From Lucifuga dentata (taxonomy: Eukaryota; Chordata; Actinopteri; Ophidiiformes; Bythitidae), in contig VXCM01000493.1 of NCBI GenBank assembly GCA_014773175.1, positions 98,075-162,074 of the forward strand: a stretch of DNA of 64,000 bases, written 5' to 3'. The translations under genes were made by a program, and so were the position numbers. Shown here piece by piece: positions 24,292-37,342 of the stretch. The first letter of the stretch is position 1. Every line of letters starts with the position of its first letter. The notes under the pieces were generated by a model. That model did no database searches. It was not told the DNA's origin and saw nothing but the letters and a program-made list of their open reading frames with translations.

Positions 24292-25136
24292 CATCTTTCA
24301 CATAAACACACAGCTAAGCAGCTGTCAAGTTTATCTACAACTAACGCTTGAATCTCATTAAAGGTTAGCGTGGAGAATTTTCTGCACTGATGTGTTACAC
24401 AGAGAAACCAACAACAATAGACCCTTTTCTTGACCTTCCTTCCTTTCTTCTTTCCTTCCTTCCTTCATAACTACCTATTGTTTCTCACTGCATGAAATGA
24501 CCATTCCCTTGCCTGTTTAAATTGTAGCTCGCTAGCTAATGTGCTCCTATAAATCAGCCAGCCAGCCTGACATGGAGGCTCGCCAAGGCAAAAATGGTCC
24601 TGCAAAGGCATCCTGGATGAGAATAATATCATAATGCAATCTGGAACTCATAAGCACCCTTCTGGCCGGAGGCAATACATGGACACTTGGGAACCAGGGA
24701 ATTGAGACTAGAGAAAATAACACTTTGAGAATCCATTTCCTGAATATTGTTTATGATAGGTGTAATGGGTTATCAAATTTGTTTTCCTGGTACAGCTTTT
24801 GAAAATAAAATGAGAGGCACTTTTATTAATGGCCTCCTCAGAAAGACAGATGTCTTTCTCGTTTGTCTTTTCTCTCCTCAGGTAACAGACTCAAAACATG
24901 ATGAAAACTTTGGCCTTTTCAAAGACAAAATCTCGAGGATTAGCTTCAAAGACGTCAGACACATTACATCCCTGAACAAATATTTACGTGCACGCACGTT
25001 TATAACAGCAAAGTCCTCACAATCAAATCTGATTTTTTCCTAAAGGCTTAAAATAACCCTGTGGCAAGGGTAGTATCCAGGCAACGCAGGACCACTGATA
25101 TGGATTCCATCATCCCCCCACTCAATCGCAGGAGGG

Positions 25137-25161
25137 NCACACACACACACACACACACACT
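25137..25161. repeat. CA microsatellite adjoining N25137
   Basis: A single N followed by a CA run; the assembled repeat length is not reliable. Confidence 0.85.
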
Positions 25162-26501
25162 GACAGTTTGTGACTGGATAATTAAGGGATCACAGAAGAT
25201 AAAAACCCTCAGTGGGACATATGTGACACTCCAGCCATCATGCATCAAAGGGATTTAAGCCCACTGTGAAATTTCCACCATCGCTGCTCTTGTCGCTGTG
25301 TTTGCAGAGCGCCGACGAGCACAGAATGGCATCTGTCTTTGGAAGCTGACTTAAGCTGCTCATTTCCCTCACACAAGTCAAAATCAAGCAGATTAAAGTT
25401 GCGGCAAGCCCGTACGTGTTTGCAAATTTCCATATGCCTAAATACACACTGTGTACAGTCCGTAATATACATAATATAAAGTTGTGGTGTTATGTAAACG
25501 GCACAGCTGATTGGCTGGAGACGTGATTAAAATGAAGGAGGAAGAGGAGGAAAAGGAGGAGGAGAGAATGTACATGACACCTGGTGTTGGCAGGTGTGCT
25601 GTTTTCTCCTTTCTGCCTGTGCAGGAGCGTTACAAAGACGATTTCAATTATATTCTTTTTTTTTTCCCCAACACAGATTTCTGCTGATGATCACTCAAAA
25701 TAGCTTAATCTTCCCTTCCAATTTGTGACTTATCAGCTGGTCAGTTTGGGTCAATATTTCTTTCTTTTCTGTGCTCTGTGAGTCTGTACAAAGACAGTTG
25801 TCTAGAATAAATGCTCTGATGACTGCTCATTGCTACACAATGGCTAGGACTGACCTCACTGCTGTCGCCATGGCAATATGACGGTACTGCCAGTGACAGT
25901 CTCACTGGGTATGCACTGAAACTGCAAGAAAATGTAATGTACTAGAAAATTCCCTTCTAACACCTAAGATGTGGGCTTTCAAAGACAAATGAGGATCATA
26001 TTAAATTGAAAAGAAATAATTTGTTAATTTGTTAATAATTTGTCTTTGTTAGGTGATTTTCCTCCTGTTATTCTGAGGGAAAATTTGGTTTTTTTTTTTA
26101 TAGTTTTGTTATTTTATTTTTGTAAATCATTTTCTAAATAAATACTGCCATTTTCCTAGATTGGCTTTTCACCTGACAGGTTTAATTTTGGGAATTTCCA
26201 TCCTTATTTATCTCCATTTTCATCCATCAGGTCATTTGATTACATGACACATTTACAAGAGTACATTCTCCTACATCCTAAATCTTGAGATAATGTCTAA
26301 ATGTCAAAACAAGGCTGACATTCAGGATTTTTATCCTACAACATCAACATTTTATGAGTTTATCTGATGTAATGTAGTACTTTTCAAACTGCAAAGTAAC
26401 TGGTTACTATAAGCATCATAAAGATGTACTGTAAAAAAGTGGAGTGGACTGGATTGGAGTAGAAGTATGAAGTAGCACAACAAAAGTACCTCAGAAGTGT
26501 A

Positions 26502-26620
26502 TTTAAAGAACCATACCAGAGATTTTGCATGTTTGAGCCCAATAAATACTATCTGCATACATGTTAATTACTGACTATTTTAGTTTTCCTGTTATTTTGT
26601 CAAATCCCCTAATCTTTCAA
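26502..26620 (+). mobile_element. TTAA-flanked MITE, fragment F (left end only)
   Basis: TTTAAAGAACCATACCAGAG, GCATGTTTGAGCCCAATA and the segment TTGTCAAATCCCCTAATC are present; everything after the first 120 bp is missing. About 160 bp from exon 3. Confidence 0.7.
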
Positions 26621-26777
26621 GTGAGACATCGTACAGTTTGTTGCATAACTGTAAATGTGCTACAACACTTTTCAGAAACATCTTTTCATAATGATGCGGC
26701 AAAGCTTTCACATCAAAGATAAAACAGTCAGTATGATGATTAAACAGAGCAATGCATCAAAGCTAGAAGGCTCCTAC

Positions 26778-27017
26778 CTGAGTCAGAACTGTACATGTAG
26801 ACAAACTTGGTCCATCCGTAATGTTCGATCACCCCCACGAGAGCGTCCTGGAGCTCAGGCCTCAGCTGGATGACAAACTGGTTGGCTGTCTCGATGGGGA
26901 AGGATGGCGTGACGAAGCAGACATGCAGCGCCCCGCAGAAGGACATGAGCATGTTCACTGTCTTCCTGTCATACAAGCCAATGATGGCGTACACGCCTTT
27001 GGAGAACTGGGAGCAAA
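26778..27017 (-). CDS. gria1: gria1 exon 3: ATD core
   Basis: 240 bp, residues 75-154 plus one base of G155. It starts [20 protein letters not shown] and continues with [19 protein letters not shown] and [18 protein letters not shown], all family-diagnostic ATD segments. The Cys residues include the conserved ATD cysteine in FCSQF. The acceptor is GATAG|TTTGC and the donor CAG|GTAGGAG. The nearest relatives in the family read [24 protein letters not shown], so the exon is intact. Confidence 0.95.
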
Positions 27018-27257
27018 CTATCAGGAAATGAGGCAGAAGAGAAACGACGAATTAGTTAAATTTGCATTAAACATGAGGAAGCATGATATATTATGCTAGA
27101 TTTACACAACCATTTACAAGTGCCCATGTGGTATGTATCAGATATTTGGAAGCAGTGAAAAAGAACATGGAATCAGAACCGTTTTGGGCCACATTCATAT
27201 GTAAATAAATCTGATATGAATTGGATACCTGCCAAAGTAACATCTAAACATGCCAAA

Positions 27258-27392
27258 AAAACAAAACAAAACATGCTTAATTATTTGTCTTGTTTGCTTT
27301 CATTTCATTGCAGCATTTTGTTTANAAAACAAAACAAAACATGCTTAATTATTTGTCTTGTTTGCTTTCATTTCATTGCAGCATTTTGTTTA
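27258..27392. repeat. 67-bp assembly duplication around N27325
   Basis: 27258-27324 equals 27326-27392 (both begin AAAACAAAACAAAACATGC and end CATTTTGTTTA). Confidence 0.9.
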
Positions 27393-27543
27393 TCTCTGTC
27401 TTGGAAACTCAGACCTTGTTCGCACAAGCAAGTTGTTTCAGCTCTACACCATGTAAACACAAACATTGGAAGATGTGAAACAGCAATCCAAACAAATATA
27501 TATATTTATATATCGCGTATGGGCAAAAACTCGGAATTGGTCA

Positions 27544-28133
27544 TTAAAGGACCAAATCGGCCATTTTGAATGTTTGAGCCTAATATATTCGATTTTCATA
27601 CGTCACGTTACTGACAATCATTTCCCAAAGAATAAAACCGTATTTCAGCTTTCCTGATATTTTGCAAAATCTCTTAATGTTTTAAAATCAAATATTCAAG
27701 CAATACACCCACCTTAAAAATCCATGTTTCTCCTGCTAACAGTTACGCAGCCTTATGAAGTCACGGTCATTTAAATTTTTTGATAAACGCAGGTCTTCTT
27801 TTGGGACTATATTCTCCACTGGAGATATACATTCACTCTGCGCTTTTTGTTGCACTTAAAACCTAAAATTACGTAACTTCTAAAATAAAACCTGAATACA
27901 CGTCTTGTTGGTGATGACGGATTACCTATCCCAAGAACGTTTGAAGTATCAACAAGTTGATTTTAATAGTGTACCAGAATGAACTGAAACCAATGGCAGT
28001 CTGGAAGCTAGGAACATTTTTTTAATTTACTGTTCTAGTAGTATGTGTTGGGAAATGATTGTCAGTAACATTACGTGTATGAAAATAGAGTATATTAGGC
28101 TCAAATATGCAAAATGGACAGTATGGTCCTTTA
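27544..28133 (+). mobile_element. TTAA-flanked MITE, copy G, full length
   Basis: 590 bp, forward. Ends TTAAAGGACCAAATCGG and GACAGTATGGTCCTTTAGG. Very similar to copies E and H throughout, which argues for fairly recent shared ancestry. Confidence 0.85.
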
Positions 28134-28924
28134 GGACTTGTAATGTAGATACAGTCTTTGTGAGGCATACTACATAATGTGCTCAACCTCTTCCCATCAG
28201 TAGGCACAGGAAATATAACGCAACAAAAAATAAATACATAAATAAACCTAAGAAATAATCTGAATACCCACTCACTGCATATGAATTTTCAGTTACAAAA
28301 GAGCTTTTGTTGTGTCTATCGCATGTTTCTGCAAAAATGCACCTGCTTATCCATTTGTAGAATCTGTTCATCTGTCTGTCTGCCTTTGAGAGGTGGAGCA
28401 GGAGAAGCAGATTAAGAGTAGAGAGATTAATCAATACATCCACAGGATTCATTGGCATTATACAAGCAGCAGGAGGCGCTTTCCATCTCCCATTTGGTTC
28501 TCCTCTTCCATCTCTGCATTCTCTTTATCTATTTGTCCCTCTGTCTTCTTTTGCATCCTCTAATATCATGAAACGTGACATTTCAGTCCCCATTTCTGTC
28601 TTCTTCATGCCTGTAGCGTAGCATGCTATCTTTGCACTCACAGGTCAGGCGCAGGCTATTTTCTGCTGAGCCGATGGGTGGGCCTTACTTTTCACAGTAT
28701 TTACCAAACAGATTGAAGTCGCTGCCTGTCCCCGTCCTCGGGCCAGCTCGCTGCTAGGAGCTGAGAGGAAGACAGAGTGGATGGCCCGTACCCAAAACGC
28801 CTAACCTGTCACAGACCTGCACCCTCCAGGCAGGCACGTGTGTGTGTATGACGGAGAGAAAAGAGAGAGACGCAGAAAGAGAGAGAGAGAGAGAGATTCA
28901 GTGTTAGCACATATAATTCCATGT

Positions 28925-28985
28925 GAACACACACACACACACACACGTGCATACCCACCAAAATACACACACACACACACACACG
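28925..28985. repeat. Two CA microsatellites
   Basis: (CA) runs at 28927-28945 and 28965-28983 separated by GTGCATACCCACCAAAATA. Confidence 0.85.
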
Positions 28986-30885
28986 CAGCCTCTAGTGCTC
29001 CAAACGCCTGGTGACTCACCCTACTTAAAGCGAGCCCTGAAATAGACATTTTGCGCCTCGCCACACTGACTCAGTAACAGAACTATCTTTCCTTCATGGT
29101 CTGCACACGCTCTTGCTTGTAAATGGACCCACTCTGAGCTATTGCTTTCCTCTACCACACATTACATTTCAGCCTACAATTTTCTAGGACCAATTTCAAT
29201 GGTGCCCTCTATGCTCTGCCTGAATAAAAGGTAATGAGAGCTTGTTTGACTTTTTGTGCAGTGTCCCATTACGCAGCCTTACAGCGGCTTATCATGTTCC
29301 ACTGAAGATGAGTTAGTGCTTTCATACCTACGGTAAGCCTGTCCGTGCAGCCGCGTGGCACAGACCCGCTGCTGCTTTATCTACCTAAACATGAGCAAAA
29401 CAGGAAATATGAGTGTAACGCAGCAGTGTCAGGGCTTGCTGGGATAACCCGTGCCATATAGATGTCCGGCATGCTGGGTGCATTTGTGTGTGAGCGGCTT
29501 GTTAGCAAGACTCCACATGTGCAATGACATTTGAGACAAGGTTCAGAAACCAAAGTGATCCTGAAGACCCCAGAAACACATGTCTGCCCTGGAATACTGT
29601 CTGTTCTCGCCACAGTTACAGCTGCCATGGTGGCAGGACTGAGGTTGCCGGGGAAACAGTCTGTCTCTCTGGCGAGGATTACAGAAGCTCAGAGCTGCTA
29701 AGAGACTTTTGGATAATGGAGTGGGAATTGGGAGTTATTGGACATTTTGTCACGCTTGAGGAGTTTGTGATTTTGCAAAACCAACATTTTTTTTCAGGAA
29801 AAAAAAAAAAAATCATTGAATAGCTTTTAAAAGATTTGCAATTTAACTGTTTACTGCCTTTCAAAAGAGGTTGATTTGCATTTGACCACAACGTTTTAGC
29901 CTCGGGGGGGGGGGAAAAAAAGAAAGAAAGAGTAAAATCCTAAAGGGACTGACACTGACATAACAGGGGGCGCTGTCAGACACCGCTCATGTAGCTACTG
30001 CCTTCCCTCTTCTGTGTCCTCTGCCCCGAAGCTATTCCTCTGCTTAGCATGAGGCAAATATCAGATGACAGACATGTCGGCTACACAAACTCACACACAC
30101 ACACGTACACACACAGCAGTTTGTGACAGTTGCAGCCTCATCTTGAAGTTGATGATGATGGAGGCAGCTGGGTTTGCAGGCGATGCTACATCCTTTTTAT
30201 TTTAGCCATCCATAGTAACACCATCCCTGCTGCTGAAACTCATCCCGTGCCTTTCTTTTCCTGATTGAGCATAATTGCTTTAAGATATTTCAAGTCTGAT
30301 TTGTTAAATATAGGACTACAAATTACAAAACATTAAGACAGCCCAGTGCTTTAAATTATAATGGTTAAAGAAAGTTATAAAGATTTATGAATCTGCTGTA
30401 TAATATTTCTGACTGATCAACCTAAATCTTAACATTAATCTTAAAATAATTTGCATCCATATTTAGCTTGGTTACATTTTCAGTTTCAAAACTAAGTGCT
30501 CAATGTGCCCTTACAGAGTTTTATTCTTATTCATATTGAGGATTCAATCATCATGTGACACTGAAAACCCATTTTAATGAAATAAAATTTGCTAAGCACG
30601 TATAAAAGAATAATTAAATGAAACAATAAAATCCACAAAGAAAATAAAAATTAATTGCAGATTTTATAGACTGATGTCATGGATTTTTCTCCCCAAGCAC
30701 AACTACATAAAATCAACGTGAGGCCATTTGAGGGGTCAGTATTCATTATTTACTCAAAGGTCAATATTTGCCTGATATATTGTTACAGTAAAAGGTGTCA
30801 TGGTCTCCTTCAGTATCTGATACGTTTCTCCTTGTTAGGCAGCTGTATAGGACTGGAGCATTAAAGAGCAGCTTCTATGCATGGG

Positions 30886-30928
30886 TGTGTGTATGTGTGT
30901 GTGTGTGTGCGTGTGTGTGTGTGTGTGT
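30886..30928. repeat. GT-rich microsatellite
   Basis: GTGTATGTGTGTGTG repeated with two imperfect units. Confidence 0.85.
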
Positions 30929-31599
30929 ATGTACTGTATATATTTCAATAGCCCAAATTATTTGATATGCTGAAAATAATCATTATAAATGAATCGAATG
31001 ATAACAAGTTCCATCACAGGACAATTTTTCCAATGTACACTACATGTGTTTGATGGACCTGAAACCAGATTTTCAAGCATCAACTGTTGCCTATATCAGA
31101 GTTTATTCAGGACTCATCAACCCGCAGGACGGCCATTATATGAATTATATACCTACACACACAGCACAAATAGTTCCTACTACGGCTATTCCATTTCATA
31201 TTATTCATGTTAATAAATACAGTTTTTTTAGGCGATAAATGTTTGTCATGTCATGATTTTGAAACGTAATGACTTTCTGTTGAATTTTCACATAATGAAG
31301 AAAGAAAAACAAGTAGAGATGGCAATTTCAGCACCCAGGATCGATACGTTTCGAAGCTGTTCAAAACTTCCGGTTTTGAAGCGGGGTCTACGACATTGTC
31401 TTCAAACATCAGTCACATGACCACCATGTCAGCTTTCCAACATTCTAGAGTTGCAGTTACGGTTTCTGCCAGCAGGCTCTGCACAACCAATGTTTCAAAA
31501 CATTTCGAAAAGCTTTGAATGTGTTTCAAATGTATCAAAACTGTTTTGAAGGTTCAAAATTGTCATACCTAAAATCAAGCACACCCTGAAGTAGCGGAT

Positions 31600-31890
31600 C
31601 AGCACCTGAGGAATTCATTCCTTAAAAGGCAGCTACCTCTGTCTGGAAATGGTTCAGCTACAAGGCTAATTAGCTAACAGCTAATACCAACAAAGTCACA
31701 AGTTACCTGAGGTGGAGACACAAGCAGCTGACCTGAGAAGCAAAATAATCAGGCATAGCTAGTTGTACTCTCTGCAACAGAAAAAGAAGGTGGTGCAGTG
31801 AACGTAGCACAGCGGTGACTTTTTGTCAGCAGTGATTTGTTGCATTGAATGAACAGCACTAGCTTAGCCGCTACACTTGCTTCAGTTCAG
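31600..31890 (+). mobile_element. hAT relic related to the 21509 element
   Basis: TCTGTCTGGAAATGGTTCAG encodes SVWKWFSYKAN before a stop, the same entry as SVVWKWFNYKVN at 21693. CCTGAGGTGGAGACACAAGC and AGCTTAGCCGCTAC match CCTGGGGAGGAGAACCAATC and CTAGACGCTATGC there in the same order. Ends are not clear. Confidence 0.5.
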
Positions 31891-33121
31891 ACACAGAAAT
31901 ACTCTACTGTTCCTGATTTTATACTTATTAATTTCTACTCTTGTTGTTACAGTTTGCAGTGTTGTTTACTTCTGCACAACATTTTTCAGTGTTACATTGT
32001 TGTCTAGAATATCTTTATCACAAAAATAACTTGAGATATCATGGTATTATTTCAAGTTTATACTGCTTGCCCCGGGAGTGTATCTATGTTCCCCAGTTCA
32101 ATATTCTGTTAACACACATTAAGTGTGTGTGTGTGTGTGTGTGAATGTTATATTCTCTGCAACATTAAGCTCTGCAGCACTGAGGGAGGTAGCAGCGTCC
32201 AGCTGCAGGAGAACACGATTAGAAGGTTCTTGTTCAGCCATCCACAGAAGCTCTTTCTAACCGACCAATACTGAGCCCTGTAATGTCTGAAGACTTTACC
32301 AAATTTAGAAGTTTCTCTCACAAGAACACCGACTAACTATGCATTTGCAGAAGATATCAATGTATTTTTTTCAATGAACAAAGACTATAGAGTGAAGCAA
32401 TGAGCAGCCAAATCTCACCAAGTTTCCTTCTGCCTCAAAACCTGCAAAGATTGATTTCCACGGTCACACACCACTTTAATAGTGTGACTCCCTCCTACTA
32501 CCACTGGGTTTATGTGTCCAACCAATGTCACCTTGCCACCACAGAGAGCCACCTACCCACCCCCACCCTCCGTTAAATACAATGGCTTAAAAAGCAGTTT
32601 GTGGAATAGACCTCCACAGTTTAATGCAATCCAATGTGACAGCCTTGCAATAAATTTTGCCTTTGTGTTTTGTTTCACTCAGACACTGTGATTTTGGGCT
32701 ATCACAAACAAAAGTTATTTGTGAGAGGACCATTATTGTCACCGGAGGAGGGGTACAGGCTGCAGACATGGCAATGGGGGGAAGATAACGATTACGAAAC
32801 TTCCAAAATAGGGTCAGGCAAACAGTAACCAAAAGACAGACTTACAGTCGGTAACAGAGAGGTGGACAAAACAGACAGACAAATCCAAGATGCTGAAGTC
32901 AACAAATGAGGTCAAACATACCAGCAAAGACATGAAAAGCAGACAGGCATGTCAACAACAACTATCTGGCAAAGAGCAAAGGGAACTAGGCAGTATATAT
33001 GGACACAAGGCTGATTATGGAATCAGAAGCAGGTGATGTAATCAGGTGAGAGAAACTCAGGGATGACGGCTGGAGAACCAAAGAATTGCAGTTTCATAGC
33101 ACTAATGAAAGAGAGACTGCA

Positions 33122-33166
33122 CCAAAAAAAAAAAAAAAAAAAANAAAAAAAAAAAAAAAAAAAAAT
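33122..33166. repeat. Poly-A tract with N33144
   Basis: Adenine run on both sides of one N; length undetermined. Confidence 0.9.
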
Positions 33167-33699
33167 ACAACACTGTCAGAAATTTAGGACCAAAATCTCA
33201 ACATCTGACTGCTACCGCGACCGACATCTATAAACCGGCGCAAATGGAAGTTGATGTGTTTTTGCCTGCATAATTTTTGTCCTCTGTCCTATGATTCACC
33301 AGGAATTCATCAAACAATCTGACATGCCTCAAAGTTCGTGTTGCACTATCTGACAGATAGCGATTGCAATTTTATTCTCCCCATTTCACAGTCTGACATT
33401 CAATAAACTTATAAGATTTCTGTTAATGCATTTCTCAGAAGGCATTAGAGAGAGGTTGACTCAACTGTATTTTTGCAGCTATAGTTGGAGTTAGTGTTAT
33501 ATCAGACTGCGTTAGTTTCTAAAATGCTAATGGAAGCAGTCATCAGCCTTACAACTGCCTGATGGTACATAAAAAATATGCTAAATCTACATTAAAGGAT
33601 AAATGTGGTCTGCGAAATGCAAAAATCCTACATTATTTCAGGACAAATCCCTGCTGCGTGACTGAAGACAGCATAAATAAGGTCTTCATTTGAAGTAAA

Positions 33700-34465
33700 T
33701 TACATAATTTTCCATGGAAAAAAAGAAGTTTCTGCTATTTTTGAAGAAGCTGGCTTGCAGTAGGTCTATAGAAACAATTTACGATGTAAAATTAATACAA
33801 TCAAAAGTAAGCTTCTTTTTGTATTTGAAGAAAAATGGTCTGGAGACATTCTGTTAAACCAAAATTGTGGACTTATATCCAAATTAAGCAAAAATATGGT
33901 CCTGAAGTTTATGTCGCATCATACTTATCAAGAAGCCAAAGATCTTTAGCTGCCCAGATGTGACCAGGCATCCTTCCTCTGAACGCTGAAGTGGGTAGAT
34001 TTAAAAACATCCAGGAAGAAAACAGACTGTGTGATTTATGTGAGTTAGGAGAGGTTGAGGATGAGTCGCATTTTCTTTTGTATTGTATTTACTATGACGA
34101 TTTAAGAGGATCAATGTCTGATGAGGTCTTTGACCAAAACCCAGAAATATTTTGGTGGAATGATGATGAAAAACTGGAAAGGCTGTTTAATTTGAAGGTT
34201 TTTAAGTTGGCTAATTTTATCTCCACAGCCTGGAAAAGAAGGTAAGAGGGTTTGTTTCTTTAATATGACTTTGCAATGTATTGGAAATTTTTATTTGCTT
34301 ATTTGTTTTATTTGACAAGGTTTAATAGCACTGTATCTGCAGATGTATGTATGTATCTGTATCTGCTATGTATGAAAAAAAAAAGTGATGTCTTCTAAGT
34401 CCATGTGGGCTGCGCATAGTGTTTGTATGCATGACACAATAACAAAAAAATTCATTCATTCATAT
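33700..34465 (+). pseudogene. LINE ORF2 C-terminus and 3' end, with in-frame TGA
   Basis: From about 33855 one frame reads VKPKLWTYIQIKQKYGPEVY, SYLSRSQRSLAAQM, stop (TGA 33961-33963), then PGILPLNAEVGRFKN, ENRLCDLCELGEVEDESHF and LLYC. It finishes NFISTAWKRR at 34245. CxxC...HxxxxC is the terminal zinc-binding motif of many animal non-LTR reverse transcriptase proteins. The TGA stands where relatives have Arg, which fits CGA to TGA decay. The 3' part ends GACACAATAACAAAAAAATTC and an ATTC repeat. The RT domain itself is absent, so this is a 5'-truncated dead copy. Confidence 0.7.
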
Positions 34466-34683
34466 ATAAAAACAGGTATTTATTTGGACTGGATGAATCT
34501 CACTATCATGAGTTCAAGGTTGCTCTGGGATTTAAGGTTTCCCCTTTGAAAGATGAGAGAAACGACAGGAGAAGAAGCTGCTGCCTCATCATGCAGTAAT
34601 ATACACCATCTCCACCAGGGTGAAGGCTTACTCAATCAACCACAGAGCACTTTGAGAGGAGATAAACACAAATGACACCAGAC

Positions 34684-34686
<3 letters not shown>

Positions 34687-34716
<30 letters not shown>
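34687..34716. repeat. CA microsatellite
   Basis: Uninterrupted (CA)n in intron 2. Confidence 0.9.
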
Positions 34717-34718
<2 letters not shown>

Positions 34719-35971
34719 CATCCTCCACTCAGCCACCCATGGCCAATAACTGTCAGATGCTGCGTGTTAGAAAAACAGAGAGCATGTTGTGCTCCCTCTA
34801 GTCCTATCCATCTTACAGCTAGCTCATCAGCCATGTTAATGAAAGGCCTAACAAAAGACGTCAATACAGGATTTGCACATGTGCGCCAACATGCCTTTAA
34901 GACTTGTTTTCATGCTTTGGAATACACGCTCTTTCTACCTAGCAAACACCCCCTCAACACCTCTCTCAATTAAAAGGCATCGCCAAGCGCGTGTGTCTTG
35001 CTGATTTTGACAAGAAAAAGTCACACACACAGCTTGTGCTTGTGAAGAATCCCTCAGGTGATGGGTGGGGGTGGCCACTCAGCAAGCCCTCCAACACAGC
35101 GTGACTCACACATCGTGCAATCAATCTCCTTCTGTGCAAAGGACAGAGACCCAGGGGACCGAAACGCAGCGCTGATGTGGATCTGCATGAAAATCTCCAG
35201 ACATGACTGAGTAGGACGGTTTGACGATGGACAGATTTCTCCAGGATCTCCTGGGTATGACTTCAAATCGATTCTGGAGAGAAAATGATTCATCGGCACT
35301 TTACATCCGATCACAATGCATTAAAACAATGCCAAGATATTCTTTCAGCCAGGCATTATCTTTAAACTGGAGATAAGAAATGCTAAATGCTTTTAGATGG
35401 TTTTGCAGAAGAGCTGGGCTTCGCCTCACTGCCTTCCGGCCTCCCCAGAGTATCCATGGAGTGTTGCGCTCCAGAGAGGTGCACTCGCTGTTCCTTGGTA
35501 TAAACAGGTTTAGCTCCTCAAGCTCAAGGGAGATTTACTGCCTGTGAGAGAGCAATAGAAGTGTTTATGTCATGGCTGTTCCCCTTTGTGTGTGGCCAAA
35601 AAGGGGAAAGAATAAAAGACAGGACAAATAAACTGATGATAAAAGTAACAGCTGAGGCAAAGAGAGAAAAGTGCAAAAGATGGAGCAGACATTGGCAGAA
35701 AACGAAGGTGGACAGCAAAAGAACCGGTGAGACGCTTAACAGTTAAGCTCAGAGTGGTGGGAACAGCAGCAATCGGAGCAGCTGACCAGCAAAAAGTACC
35801 TTAGATTAATGTCAGGGAGCTGCGGATATTCACGAGAGATTACATTAGTCGAAACCAGGGTAATGGAAGGTTAATAAGGATGAACCCAAAAAGCGTGCGT
35901 GTCTTCAGATTGTTAGGTGAGGGAAGGCAGAAGGCAAAGAGATACAAGCATTATATTGGGTGGGGGGTGTG

Positions 35972-36146
35972 NAGGAGGACTTCCGCGAACAAAGACAGCA
36001 GATGCCAGCCAAGCAGTGGGAAACAGGAGGACCACACAGTGTAATCTAGATTTCTCCTATTTCCTCTAAGTAATAAAACAATGGCGCTGCATCGCCTCAT
36101 TAAATGGGTAATCGAGGGTGGGAGAACGCTCCCCTCAGCTCCTAAC

Positions 36147-36190
<44 letters not shown>

Positions 36191-36192
36191 NC
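35972..36192. repeat. Two gap joins: N35972 and (CT)n with N36191
   Basis: N35972 follows GGGTGGGGGGTGTG. N36191 ends an uninterrupted CT run (36149-36190). Both are low-complexity joins, so distances across them are uncertain. Confidence 0.85.
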
Positions 36193-36769
36193 TTGAGCCA
36201 AGGCCTCCATCTCTCTTCTTCACCGTTTCTCTCCACGGTTTCCACGCCGGCTGCTTGGATCCACGCTGCCGGCTGAATAAATGCTTACCTAGGCAGCAGG
36301 TCAGAACCCAGCCCAGACCAGCTACTGCCAGGGGGTACGGAAACGCCAATTATCTCCTTAACAATCATCCCTTCGCAATTATCTCCCCATCTGCGCATCA
36401 GTGTCGACAGGTGCGGAGGGACGGTCCTGCCCACAGATTCATTTCTCTGACAGGAAAAGTGATGGAGGTGGATGTGTGGCGCAAGGAGAGGCAACCATAA
36501 CACGGGCATGCTAATTCATCAGGAACTTCTCTCCTCGAGTGTCTTATCTTTTGAATAAATGCCGTGAGAATAAAAGTTGAGCCAGGGTTGAGGTCATTTA
36601 ATGTTCGCAGCAGACCTGTAGAGATTTTAAGAAAATTTAAAGCGACACTATGGAGTTTAGCTCACTAGTAGCACTGCAGATCAAAGCGCCACATTGGTGG
36701 AAAGAGATTTCAATTTTCTTTTTTAATTTAGGATTCCAATTTTGAAACCTTTGCGCTGCTTTAATAGCT

Positions 36770-37342
36770 TTAAAGGACCTTACTGGCGATCGTGCATGTT
36801 TGAGTCTAATATATTCAATTTCATACACATGAGATTACTGACGACCATTTCCCAAAGGATTAAACCGTATTTCAGCTTTCCTGCTATTTTGCAAAATCTC
36901 TTAATCTTTCAAAATCAAATATCCAAGTGATACACCCATCTTAAAAATCTTAAAAGTTACACAGCCTTATGAAGTCACAGTCATTTAAATTTTTTGATTA
37001 AGGTCTTCTTTTGGGACTATATTCCCCGGTGGAGACATACATTCACTCTGCACTTTTTATTGTGCTTAAACGCTACAATTACATAACTTTGAAAAAAACT
37101 TGAATACATGTGTTGTTCGTGATGACAGATTACCTATCCCAAGAATGTTTCAAGTATCAACAAGTTGATTTTAATAACATACCAGAATGAACTGAAACCA
37201 ATGGTGGTCTGGAAGGTTGGGGAAAAAAAAATTAATTCACCTTTCCAGTGGTGTGCTTTGGGAAATGGCTGTCAGTAACTTACGTGTATGAAAATTGAAT
37301 ATATTAGGCTCAAACATGCACAATCGCTGGTATAGTCCTTTA
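36770..37342 (+). mobile_element. TTAA-flanked MITE, copy H, full length
   Basis: 573 bp, forward, ends TTTAAAGGACCTTACTGG and CTGGTATAGTCCTTTAAT. Slightly shortened around the TTAAAAATC region compared with E and G. Confidence 0.85.

Larger units (their letters stand above)
19916..26777 (-). other. gria1 intron 3
   Basis: 6.9 kb. From left to right: MITE copy D, unique DNA (20320-21500), a hAT element with BED remnant (21509-22118), a palindromic MITE (22146-22471), the RE1 site (23216-23236), MITE copy E, an N-interrupted CA repeat (N25137), unique DNA and MITE fragment F. No further exon seen. Confidence 0.8.

Noticed and set aside
29960..29990. Second RE1-like site (GGGGCGCTGTCAGACACC)
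   Set aside because: Only the GACAGCGCC half matches; the TTCAGCACC half is absent.
36081..36500. 139-codon frame across N36191
   Set aside because: Crosses a gap and a CT repeat; no homology.
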